A stretch of DNA of 28,876 nucleotides from a virus. The number at the start of each line of letters is the position of its first letter. The stretch's first letter is position 1. The position numbers and the translations under genes were made by a program. The DNA lies in IMG/VR virus record IMGVR_UViG_3300036715_002909, positions 1 to 28,876 of that record; one strand, written 5' to 3'. Below the pieces are notes generated by a model. That model had not been told where the DNA came from. It saw only the letters and a program-made list of their open reading frames with translations, and did not search any database. This document shows, piece after piece, positions 14,520 to 21,814 of this stretch.

Positions 14520-15923
14520 CTGAACACACTCAACGTCGCCTACCGCAAGGTCGAGACGCTGATCCCTTACGCCAAGAACCCGAGGACCCACACCGATGCC
14601 CAGATCGCCAAGATCGCGGCCAGCATCGTGGAGTACGGGTGGACCAACCCGGTGCTGGTGGACGGCGCCAATGGCGTCATCGCAGGACACGGACGTCTTG
14701 CCGCCGCGCACAAGCTGGGTCTCGCCGAGGTCCCGGTCATCGAACTGGCGCACCTTACGCCGGCACAGAAGCGGGCCTACGTGATCTCCGACAACCGCCT
14801 GGCGCTCGATGCCGGATGGGACGAGGAACTGCTGGCGCTGGAACTGGCGGAACTCTCTGAGGCTGGCTACGACCTGGCCTTGACCGGCTTCGACGATGGC
14901 GAGATCGAGTCCTTCCTGGCCCGTGCCACCGAAGAGGACGATGCTCAATCCGGTGAGTCCGACGAGGACGCTGCGGACGACGTGCCTGAACCGCCCCAGG
15001 TTCCGGTGAGTCAAGTCGGTGACGTGTGGGCGATCGGACGGCATCGCTTGATCTGCGGCGACTCGACCGATGCGTCGGTGGTCGCCACGTTGATGGGAGG
15101 CGATCGCGCCCGGCTGTGCTTCACCTCACCACCCTATGGCAACCAGCGGGACTACACCAGTGGCGGCATCGCCGACTGGGACGCGCTCATGCGCGGCGTC
15201 TTTGCCAACATGCCGACGACTGCCGACGCACAGGTGCTGGTCAACCTCGGCCTGATCCATCGGGACAACGAGTTCATCCCGTACTGGAATGCCTGGGTCG
15301 ATTGGATGCGCACGGCCGGTTGGCGACGCTTCGCTTGGTACGTCTGGGACCAGGGGCCGGGCATGCCCGGTGACTGGTCGGGACGCTTCGCGCCGAGCTT
15401 CGAGTTCGTGTTCCATTTCAACCGCGAGAGCCGCAAGCCGAACAAGATCGTCCCCTGCAAGTTCGCTGGCCAGGAGACGCACCTGCGTGCCGACGGATCC
15501 TCGACGGCGATGCGTGGCAAGGACGGCGAGGTCGGCGGCTGGACGGCCGCTGGCCAGCCGACGCAGGACTTCCGCATCCCCGATTCAGTGATCCGCGTCA
15601 TGCGGCACAAGGGGAAGATCGGGCAGGACATCGATCACCCGGCCGTGTTCCCGGTGGCACTGCCTGAGTTCGTGATCGAAGCCTTCACAGATCAGGCCGA
15701 CATCGTGTTCGAGCCGTTCGGCGGCAGTGGCAGCACCATGCTGGCAGCCGAGCGCACGGGGCGCACCTGCCGCGCCATCGAGATTGCGCCGGAGTACGTC
15801 GACGTGGCGATCCGGCGGTTCCTGCAGAACCACCCGCTGGTGCAGATCACGCTCGTGGCCACCGGCCAGACCTTTGCGGAGGTGACCAAGCAGCGACTGT
15901 TCGTCGGGGAGACGCGGCAATGA
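14520..15923 (+). CDS. ParB-domain DNA methyltransferase with TSPPY motif
   Basis: Counting from a CTG at 14520 the protein has 467 residues. The first 110 form a ParB/sulfiredoxin-like domain (LIPYAKNPRTH, IAGHGRLAAAHKLG). After an acidic linker, a beta-class methyltransferase domain follows, with motif IV TSPPY at 202-206 and motif I FEPFGGSGST at 397-406. TSPPY is usual in N4-cytosine enzymes, although some N6-adenine enzymes share it. The substrate is DNA with S-adenosylmethionine. The frame is open back to a TTG at 14364, but that stretch runs through both terminator hairpins and is low in coding character. GAGGA lies just upstream of the CTG, and homologous proteins usually begin at this point. 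The non-standard start is inferred. Confidence 0.85.
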   Translation: MNTLNVAYRKVETLIPYAKNPRTHTDAQIAKIAASIVEYGWTNPVLVDGANGVIAGHGRLAAAHKLGLAEVPVIELAHLTPAQKRAYVISDNRLALDAGWDEELLALELAELSEAGYDLALTGFDDGEIESFLARATEEDDAQSGESDEDAADDVPEPPQVPVSQVGDVWAIGRHRLICGDSTDASVVATLMGGDRARLCFTSPPYGNQRDYTSGGIADWDALMRGVFANMPTTADAQVLVNLGLIHRDNEFIPYWNAWVDWMRTAGWRRFAWYVWDQGPGMPGDWSGRFAPSFEFVFHFNRESRKPNKIVPCKFAGQETHLRADGSSTAMRGKDGEVGGWTAAGQPTQDFRIPDSVIRVMRHKGKIGQDIDHPAVFPVALPEFVIEAFTDQADIVFEPFGGSGSTMLAAERTGRTCRAIEIAPEYVDVAIRRFLQNHPLVQITLVATGQTFAEVTKQRLFVGETRQ

Positions 15924-17188
15924 CTTCCTGGCTCGCCGACAAGATCGAGCCGTGGCCAACGACTCGGCTCATCCCGTATGCACGCAACGCCCGGACCCAC
16001 TCGCCGGAGCAAGTGGCACAGATCGCTGCGTCGATCGTCGAGTTCGGGTTCACCAACCCGATCCTGGCCGGCAGCGACGGTGTCATCGTTGCCGGTCACG
16101 GTCGGCTGGCTGCCGCCCAGAAACTGGGCTTGGCGACCGTGCCGGTGGTGGTCCTCGATCACCTGACGCCCACGCAGCGCCGGGCGCTGATCATCGCGGA
16201 CAACCGGATCGCCGAAAACGCCGGCTGGGACGAGGCGCTGCTGCGCATCGAAATGGCTGACCTGCAGGACGCCGACTTCGATCTGTCGCTCACGGGCTTC
16301 GATGCCGACGCGCTGGCCGAACTGATGGCGGGCGATGAGCCGCAGGGCGAGGGGCAGACCGACGACGACGCAGTCCCGGACGTGGCGGAGACGCCGGTGT
16401 CACGGCCCGGCGATGTCTGGTTGCTGGGTGGCCACCGGCTGCTGTGCGGCGACTCCACCGTGGCTGAGAGCTACGACAGGGTGCTCGACGGCGAGCCAGT
16501 GGACATGGTCTTCACCGACCCGCCCTACAACGTGAACTATGCCAACAGCGCCAAGGACAAGATGCGCGGCAAGGTTCGCGCGATCCTGAACGACAACCTC
16601 GGTGACGGCTTCTACGACTTCCTGCTGGCGGCGCTGACGCCGACCATCGGGAACTGCCGGGGCGGCATCTACGTGGCGATGTCGTCCAGCGAGCTGGATG
16701 TGCTGCAGGCAGCGTTCCGTGCCGCCGGTGGCAAGTGGTCGACGTTCATCATCTGGGCCAAGAACACATTCACGCTGGGCCGCGCCGACTACCAGCGCCA
16801 GTACGAGCCGATCCTGTATGGATGGCCTGAGGGGGCGCAGCGCCACTGGTGTGGCGACCGCGACCAAGGCGACGTCTGGAACATCAAGAAGCCGCAGAAG
16901 AACGATCTGCACCCGACGATGAAGCCGGTGGAGTTGGTCGAACGCGCGATCCGCAATTCAAGTCGCCCTGGAAACGTGGTGCTTGACCCGTTCGGTGGCT
17001 CCGGCACGACGCTGATCGCCGCCGAAAAGTCAGGGCGGCTGGCACGGCTGATCGAGCTCGACCCGAAGTACGCGGACGTGATCGTGCGCCGCTGGCAGGA
17101 ATGGACTGGCAAGCAAGCCACCCGCGATTCGGATGGCGCGCTGTTCGATGATCAGGCGGCGAGCGACTCCTCGGCGATCTCGCAGTGA
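15920..17188 (+). CDS. ParB-domain DNA methyltransferase with DPPY motif
   Basis: A 422-residue paralogue of the preceding enzyme, joined to it by an ATGA overlap. It has the same N-terminal ParB-like domain (LIPYARNARTHSPEQ, VAGHGRLAAAQKLG) and an acidic linker. The catalytic domain has motif IV DPPY at 200-203 and motif I LDPFGGSGTT at about 355-364. The order DPPY before FGGSG is that of beta-class enzymes; DPPY points to N6-adenine methylation. The pair may modify phage DNA at two bases or sites and so protect it from restriction. Its last 37 bases overlap the end of a minus-strand gene. Confidence 0.9.
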   Translation: MTSWLADKIEPWPTTRLIPYARNARTHSPEQVAQIAASIVEFGFTNPILAGSDGVIVAGHGRLAAAQKLGLATVPVVVLDHLTPTQRRALIIADNRIAENAGWDEALLRIEMADLQDADFDLSLTGFDADALAELMAGDEPQGEGQTDDDAVPDVAETPVSRPGDVWLLGGHRLLCGDSTVAESYDRVLDGEPVDMVFTDPPYNVNYANSAKDKMRGKVRAILNDNLGDGFYDFLLAALTPTIGNCRGGIYVAMSSSELDVLQAAFRAAGGKWSTFIIWAKNTFTLGRADYQRQYEPILYGWPEGAQRHWCGDRDQGDVWNIKKPQKNDLHPTMKPVELVERAIRNSSRPGNVVLDPFGGSGTTLIAAEKSGRLARLIELDPKYADVIVRRWQEWTGKQATRDSDGALFDDQAASDSSAISQ

Positions 17189-17517
17189 ATCACAAAGCCC
17201 GTCAGGTAAGGCAAGCCACGCGGGATGCCGTACTGCTTGCTGGTCTGGCGACCAATCGTCCAGCCCATCCACTGCTGGGTGGCGGCGTTGATCGCGTCCG
17301 CCAGGATCTGGCCCCGGTGCAGCCCGTTCTGCACATCGTCGGCAAAGTGGCGTCCGTGGCGGCTGTCGAGGAATACCCGGACTGATTCGAGGGGCTGGCT
17401 GGTGGCGTCGGAGATGGCGGTCATCGCCAGGGGCCACGCGATGCTGGCGTGTGCGTTCATCGTGCCCCAAAAGCCCCAGGCATCGTTCTGGCTGGCGGGG
17501 ATCGTGGTGTTGGTCAT
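17152..17517 (-). CDS. Minus-strand small protein of unknown function
   Basis: A 121-residue protein starting at ATG (complement of 17515-17517), preceded by AAGGAG with a seven-base gap. Conserved-looking segments include DAWGFWGTMNAHASIAWPLA, VFLDSRHGRHFADDV and WMGWTIGRQTSKQYGIPRGL. I know this type only as an uncharacterised protein of mobile elements and prophages. It is transcribed against the phage late genes and converges with the methyltransferase, overlapping it by 37 bases. A conserved 28-nt element lies 39 bases upstream of its start, so it probably has its own promoter. Confidence 0.8.
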   Translation of the reverse strand: MTNTTIPASQNDAWGFWGTMNAHASIAWPLAMTAISDATSQPLESVRVFLDSRHGRHFADDVQNGLHRGQILADAINAATQQWMGWTIGRQTSKQYGIPRGLPYLTGFVIHCEIAEESLAA

Positions 17518-17556
17518 GTTGTGCTCCTTCGGGTTGATCGTTGCGACGCACGTAGT

Positions 17557-17584
17557 AACGCGCTGTTCGATTGAGAAGCCAAGC
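17557..17584 (-). promoter_or_regulatory. Conserved 28-nt upstream element, copy A
   Basis: On the minus strand this reads GCTTGGCTTC, nine variable bases, then CAGCGCGTT. It lies 39 bases before the start of the 121-residue minus-strand gene. The same element, of the same length and at nearly the same distance, precedes two other minus-strand genes. A TTGGCT with 17-base spacing to GTTACT could be a poor sigma-70 promoter; a regulator site is equally possible. Confidence 0.6.
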
Positions 17585-17615
17585 TGTTCGAGATGGCTTT
17601 CTCGATCAATTTCGA

Positions 17616-17975
17616 TCACCCGAGACGGGCCACGTACCGGGCGTAATCGCCGCCGGAGGGATCGACGTAGAGATAGGGTCGTCCTGGAGCGCAGACCTCC
17701 ACGCACAGCCGTCCCTGACCGTAGTAACCGCCCTTGCCGCGCAGCCAGTCGCGCGAGGCAAGCAGGCTCGCAGCGAAGCCATCGAAGGCTTCAGGCGTCA
17801 GGGTGATGGTCTCCGTGACGTAGACCGCGTAGTCACCCGTGGCGGCCATCTCACGCAGGTTGGCGGGCTTACGGGCGAAAGGCAGGCGCAGGCTGAGTTC
17901 CTCGACCTGCACCGTGCCGCCGTCCCATGTGATCGCGGTGGGCTTGCGCTCCACCGTGATGACGAAAGTCTTCAT
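17616..17975 (-). CDS. Minus-strand small protein of unknown function
   Basis: A 119-residue protein (MKTFVITVERKPTAITWDGG at the start) with a beta-rich first half and a closing YVDPSGGDYARYVARLG. No known domain is recognised. It begins only 14 bases after the stop of the DUF3489-like gene and has no copy of the 28-nt element of its own. The two are therefore probably one transcript. Proteins like this occur in accessory islands of proteobacterial prophages and conjugative elements. Confidence 0.78.
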   Translation of the reverse strand: MKTFVITVERKPTAITWDGGTVQVEELSLRLPFARKPANLREMAATGDYAVYVTETITLTPEAFDGFAASLLASRDWLRGKGGYYGQGRLCVEVCAPGRPYLYVDPSGGDYARYVARLG

Positions 17976-17989
17976 GCGGTGGCTCCGAT

Positions 17990-18508
17990 TCAGGCGACGC
18001 GGTAGATGCGATCGCCGCCTTGGACTTTGTCAGACGTGATGGTCAGACCAAGTTTCTTCTTCAGGGCGCCCGCAAAGGTGCCGCGCACCGTGTGGGCTTG
18101 CCAGCCGGTGGCCTCGCAGATCTGTGCGATGGTGGCGCCCTCGGCGCGCTGGAGCATCCGGATGACTTCGGCCTGCTTGCTGCTCTCGCGGGTCCGGGGC
18201 TTTGAATCCTTGGTCCGTTCCGTGGCCCACGTGGCCTCTGCGGCCGCGACGGCGGCCTCCGTCTCGGGGTCGGGAACCAGGGGCGCCGGTGCGGGACGCT
18301 CGCGCCCCATGGCGTCGTAGCCCTCGGCCGCAACGCACCAGTCGGTGCCGTCCGTGGTGATCAGGGCGCGATTGAACAGGCCGTCGAGCACTTTCTTGCG
18401 TGCGCCGCCTTTGATGTTGTCCGGGAACCAGCTGATCTTGCCGGCGTTGTGTTCGAGGGCGTAGGCCAGGATGGCGTGCTGGGCTGGGGTGAGTTGCATC
18501 GTGCTCAT
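17990..18508 (-). CDS. DUF3489-family HTH protein
   Basis: A 172-residue protein starting at ATG (complement of 18506-18508) after AAGGAGCAGCAA. The N-terminal third (LTPAQHAILAYALEHNAGK, then FPDNIKGGARKKVLDGLF) looks like a winged-helix segment. After a charged Ala/Glu linker comes the DUF3489 block: SSKQAEVIRMLQRAEGATIA, ICEATGWQAHTVRGTFAGAL, then KKKLGLTITS and RIYRVA. The family is a small HTH-like domain found on plasmids, islands and phages, and is presumed to bind DNA. It may regulate this minus-strand cluster. Role inferred. Confidence 0.85.
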   Translation of the reverse strand: MSTMQLTPAQHAILAYALEHNAGKISWFPDNIKGGARKKVLDGLFNRALITTDGTDWCVAAEGYDAMGRERPAPAPLVPDPETEAAVAAAEATWATERTKDSKPRTRESSKQAEVIRMLQRAEGATIAQICEATGWQAHTVRGTFAGALKKKLGLTITSDKVQGGDRIYRVA

Positions 18509-18548
18509 TTGCTGCTCCTTGCAGGGTGGTTGATGGGGTGACGTGATG

Positions 18549-18576
18549 AACGCGCTGTTCGCGAGTGAAGCCAAGC
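18549..18576 (-). promoter_or_regulatory. Conserved 28-nt upstream element, copy B
   Basis: On the minus strand it begins GCTTGGCTTC and ends CAGCGCGTT, with a nine-base variable centre. It lies 40 bases before the DUF3489-like gene. Both conserved blocks are identical to those in copies A and C. Confidence 0.62.
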
Positions 18577-18605
18577 GCTTTCTGCTTGCCTTCGAAGGTT
18601 CTTGA

Positions 18606-18803
18606 TCAGCCGTTGGCCGGTGCCGACTTCTTGGCCCTCTTGGCGTGTTCGACGCCGGCGTTGAAGGCTGCCTCCAGGGCGTCCCGCACGCACCAGACCG
18701 CCACGTCGTGGAAATCGAGGCTGTCCGAGCGGCGCGTCTCCAGCGTTTCGATGGAGAGGTGCTCGTGGGCGATCTGGGTCAGGAGTTGCTCGATCGGGGT
18801 CAT
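18606..18803 (-). CDS. Small protein, DUF6900-like
   Basis: A 65-residue protein beginning MTPIEQLLTQIAHEHL, with AAGGAC before the ATG. The block LETRRSDSLDFHDVAVWCVR followed by DALEAAFNAG resembles DUF6900, a small family of unknown function in plasmids and phages. It is the first gene of the minus-strand island, facing away from the terminase operon. Copy C of the 28-nt element lies 37 bases upstream. A longer open frame reaching into the terminase gene exists but has no start signal. Confidence 0.75.
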   Translation of the reverse strand: MTPIEQLLTQIAHEHLSIETLETRRSDSLDFHDVAVWCVRDALEAAFNAGVEHAKRAKKSAPANG

Positions 18804-18840
18804 GTCTGTGTCCTTGGATGGGGTTGCTGATGAACGAATG

Positions 18841-18868
18841 AACGCGCTGCTTCGGCGTGAAGCCAAGC
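18841..18868 (-). promoter_or_regulatory. Conserved 28-nt upstream element, copy C
   Basis: On the minus strand GCTTGGCTTC and CAGCGCGTT again flank nine variable bases. It lies 37 bases before the 65-residue gene. It also sits about 50 bases before the small terminase start on the other strand, so a bound protein could influence both directions. Confidence 0.62.
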
Positions 18869-18920
18869 GGAATCCGGAGGAATGACGAACAAATGATTGA
18901 AGGGACCAGAGGTCATCCCG

Positions 18921-19457
18921 ATGGGCATCTCGATACGCGCATACGCCCGACATCGGGGCGTGACCGACACCGCCGTCCATAAGGCGATTCGGGCCGGTCG
19001 CATCACGCCGGAGCCCGACGGAACGATCGACATCGGTCGGGCCGACAGCGAATGGGTGCGCAACTCCGAGCCAGCGCAGGCAGGCACGCGCGCCAAGGCG
19101 GTCAAGGTCGCCGTGCCGGATGCCGCCGATGCGAACAGTGGTGCTGCCCCCGCGCTGCCCGCTGGCGGTACATCGCTGCTTCAGGCGCGCACCGTCAACG
19201 AGGTCGTGAAGGCGCAGACCAACAAGGTGCGGCTGGCTCGCTTGAAAGGGGAACTGGTGGATCGCCCGCAAGCGATCGCCCATGTGTTCAAGCTCGCCCG
19301 GGCCGAGCGCGACGCGTGGCTCAACTGGCCGGCGCGAATCTCTGCCCAGATGGCCGCCAGGCTGGGCGTGGAGCCGCACACGATGCACGTCGCGCTGGAG
19401 GCTGCCGTGCGCGAGCACCTGCAGGAACTTGGCGACATGCGCCCGCGGGTCGATTGA
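18921..19457 (+). CDS. Putative terminase small subunit
   Basis: A 178-residue protein starting at ATG 18921 after AGAGG; an in-frame TTG at 18897 is less likely. The N-terminus is a Nu1/MerR-like HTH (ISIRAYARHRGVTDTAVHKA) followed by the wing GRITPEPDGTIDIGRAD. After an Ala/Pro linker comes a helical region (VVKAQTNKVRLARLKGELVD) and WLNWPARISAQMAARLG, which resembles the oligomerisation and large-subunit-binding part of lambda-type small terminases. It would bind the packaging site. Its stop overlaps the large terminase start. Confidence 0.82.
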   Translation: MGISIRAYARHRGVTDTAVHKAIRAGRITPEPDGTIDIGRADSEWVRNSEPAQAGTRAKAVKVAVPDAADANSGAAPALPAGGTSLLQARTVNEVVKAQTNKVRLARLKGELVDRPQAIAHVFKLARAERDAWLNWPARISAQMAARLGVEPHTMHVALEAAVREHLQELGDMRPRVD

Positions 19458-21424
19458 TGATGGATCTCGACTACGAAGGCGCCGACGAGGTTGAACGGGC
19501 CTGGCGGGAGGGGCTCACGCCCGATCCGCTGCTGACCGTATCCGAGTGGTCCGATCGCCACCGCATGCTGTCAAGCAAGGCGTCCGCTGAACCCGGACGC
19601 TGGCGCACCAGTCGCACGCCCTACCTCAAGGCGATCATGGACTGTCTGTCGCCGACCTCGCCGGTCGAGCGCGTGGTGTTCATGAAGGCCGCGCAGCTCG
19701 GTGCCACCGAGATGGGCTCGAACTGGATCGGCTACGTGATTCACCATGCGCCTGGTCCGATGATGGCGGTGTGGCCCACGGTGGAGATGGCCAAGCGCAA
19801 CTCCAAGCAGCGGATCGACCCGCTGATTGAAGAGTCCGGTGTCCTGGCCGAACTAATTGCCCCGGCGCGCAGCCGCGACTCGGGCAACACCATCCTGGCC
19901 AAGGAGTTCCGGGGCGGCGTGCTGGTGATGACCGGCGCCAACAGCGCGGTGGGCTTGCGCTCGATGCCGGTTCGCTACCTGTTCCTGGACGAGGTCTATG
20001 GGTATCCGCTGGACGTCGAAGGCGAAGGCGATGCGATCTCACTGGCCGAGGCCCGCACGCGCACCTTCGCGCGCCGCAAGATCTTCATCGTCTCCACCCC
20101 GACCATCTCGGGGGCGAGCGCCATAGAGCGGGAGTACGACGCGAGTGACCAGCGGCGCTACTTCGTACCGTGCCCGCACTGCAGTCATCGGCAATGGCTG
20201 CGGTTCGAGCAACTGCGCTGGGACAAGGGCGCGCCCGAGACGGCGGCCTACGTGTGCGAGTCGTGCGACACGGCGATTGCCGAGCACCACAAGTCCTGGA
20301 TGCTGGAGCACGGCGAGTGGCGGGCGATGTTCCCCGACGGGAATGGAAAGACTGCCGGGTTCCATCTGTCGTCTCTCTACAGCCCGGTCGGATGGCGCGG
20401 TTGGCGCGACATCGCCACCGCGTGGGAGGCAGCCGTCAGCAAGGAGTCGGGATCGGCATCCGCCATCAAGACGTTCAAGAACACCGAGCTTGGGGAGACA
20501 TGGGTCGAGGAAGGCGAAGCACCGGATTGGCAGCGCCTGATCGAGCGACGGGAGGACTATTTCGTCGGCACGGTGCCTCGAGGCGGACTGCTTCTGGTGG
20601 GCGGCGCGGACGTCCAGAAGGACCGGATCGAGGCCTCCGTCTGGGCCTTCGGTCGGGGCAAGGAGTCCTGGTTGGTCGAGCACCGGGTGCTGATGGGTGA
20701 CACCTCGCGCGATGCGGTCTGGAGCCGCCTGGGCGACATGCTGGGCGAGACTTGGACCCATGCCTCCGGCGCTGACATGCCCTTGGCCCGGTTCGCGCTC
20801 GACACCGGCTTTGCCACACAGGAGGCCTATGCCTTTGTGCGGTCCCGGCGTGATGCGAGGGTAATGGCGGTCAAGGGTGTGGCCCGAGGCGCCGCCTTGA
20901 TCGGCACGCCAACGGCCGTGGACGTCAGCCAGGGCGGCAAGAAGCTGCGCCGAGGCGTGAAGGTCTACTCGGTGGCGGTCGGCATCGCCAAGCTGGAGTT
21001 CTACAACAACCTGCGCAAGAGCGCGGACGTGGGCGAGGACGGTATCCAGACGACCTATCCGGTCGGCTTCGTGCACCTGCCCAAGATCGACGCGGAGTTC
21101 ATCCAGCAACTGTGCGCCGAGCAATTGATCACGCGGCGCGACCGCAACGGCTTCCCCATCCGGGAGTGGCAAAAGATGCGGGAGCGCAACGAAGCGCTCG
21201 ACTGCTACGTCTACGCCCGAGCTGCCGCGTCGAGCGCCGGGCTCGATCGCTTCGAGGACCGCCACTGGCGAGAGCTGGAGCGGCAACTTGGGCTCGACCC
21301 GCCCGAGGATGACCATGAACTGAACCCAGACGAGGCCACCGACACCGGTGGCTTTGTCGCATCTGGAGGTCCGAAAACGTCCCGACCCGTGCGGCGTGTG
21401 ATTCGCAGCCGCTGGATTTCATAG
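19457..21424 (+). CDS. Terminase large subunit, GpA family
   Basis: A 655-residue packaging motor. The ATPase part has a deviant Walker A (KAAQLGATE, residues 77-85), as in the lambda GpA family, and Walker B YLFLDEV with Asp178-Glu179. A Cys4 zinc motif follows (Cys239/Cys242 in CPHC and Cys267/Cys270 in CESC), typical of GpA. The C-terminal nuclease half includes GADVQKDRIEASVWAFGRGK and ALDTGFATQEAYAF. It starts at ATG 19457 inside the small-subunit stop; ATG 19460 is also in frame. It cuts concatemers and pumps DNA into proheads. Length and motifs are those of an intact protein. Confidence 0.95.
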   Translation: MMDLDYEGADEVERAWREGLTPDPLLTVSEWSDRHRMLSSKASAEPGRWRTSRTPYLKAIMDCLSPTSPVERVVFMKAAQLGATEMGSNWIGYVIHHAPGPMMAVWPTVEMAKRNSKQRIDPLIEESGVLAELIAPARSRDSGNTILAKEFRGGVLVMTGANSAVGLRSMPVRYLFLDEVYGYPLDVEGEGDAISLAEARTRTFARRKIFIVSTPTISGASAIEREYDASDQRRYFVPCPHCSHRQWLRFEQLRWDKGAPETAAYVCESCDTAIAEHHKSWMLEHGEWRAMFPDGNGKTAGFHLSSLYSPVGWRGWRDIATAWEAAVSKESGSASAIKTFKNTELGETWVEEGEAPDWQRLIERREDYFVGTVPRGGLLLVGGADVQKDRIEASVWAFGRGKESWLVEHRVLMGDTSRDAVWSRLGDMLGETWTHASGADMPLARFALDTGFATQEAYAFVRSRRDARVMAVKGVARGAALIGTPTAVDVSQGGKKLRRGVKVYSVAVGIAKLEFYNNLRKSADVGEDGIQTTYPVGFVHLPKIDAEFIQQLCAEQLITRRDRNGFPIREWQKMRERNEALDCYVYARAAASSAGLDRFEDRHWRELERQLGLDPPEDDHELNPDEATDTGGFVASGGPKTSRPVRRVIRSRWIS

Positions 21425-21436
21425 ACCGAGTGCGCC

Positions 21437-21802
21437 ATGAGCCTGCAGTCCCAACTCAACAGCTTCGTGGTGCGTGTGGCTGAGCGCTTCGGCGGCGTGG
21501 AAGCGCGCACCGGAGCCCTCGATCGCTTGAAGACCGTCGCCAAGACAGACCTGGTCGCCGCAATCAACGAACTGGCAGAGCGCCCGACCAACGGCGGCGG
21601 TGCTGGTAGCCAGACGTACGAGTTCGTACAGGTCTCGCCCGCCAGGGTCTGGACCGTGAACCACAACCTGGGCCTTCGGCCTTCGGTGTCGATCGTCGAC
21701 AGCGGCGGCGCCGAAGTTGAAGCCGATGTCCGCCACACGAGCCCGAACCAGCTCGTCATCTATTTCGCCATTCCGATTGCCGGGCTGGCCCGATTGACTT
21801 GA
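21437..21802 (+). CDS. Fibre-like structural protein 1
   Basis: A 121-residue protein with a helical N-terminus (QSQLNSFVVRVAERFGGVEA, TDLVAAINEL), a Gly-rich hinge, and a beta-rich tip (VWTVNHNLGLRPSVSIVDSG to LVIYF). The tip resembles the C-terminal module of the next gene's product (NHNFATRDVIVQVFQASG). Phage fibre and spike tips often have such modules. It sits directly after the large terminase, an odd place for a tail fibre in a lambda-like order, so a head fibre or capsid-attached protein is also possible. Confidence 0.68.
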   Translation: MSLQSQLNSFVVRVAERFGGVEARTGALDRLKTVAKTDLVAAINELAERPTNGGGAGSQTYEFVQVSPARVWTVNHNLGLRPSVSIVDSGGAEVEADVRHTSPNQLVIYFAIPIAGLARLT

Positions 21803-21814
21803 TAGGAGAACTGA

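Noticed and set aside
18882-18896. Tiny four-codon frame ATG-ACG-AAC-AAA-TGA after GGAGGA, before the small terminase
   Set aside because: GGAGGA is only two bases from the ATG, too close for normal initiation, and the peptide is too short to call. Probably chance.
18606-19418. Long minus-strand extension of the 65-residue DUF6900-like gene
   Set aside because: The extension lies opposite the small terminase and has no start signal. The ATG at 18803 with AAGGAC gives the expected family length.
20039-21316. Minus-strand open frame of 425 codons opposite the large terminase
   Set aside because: The terminase is certain. The reverse product is low-complexity and lacks a start signal, as expected for a shadow frame in high-G+C DNA.
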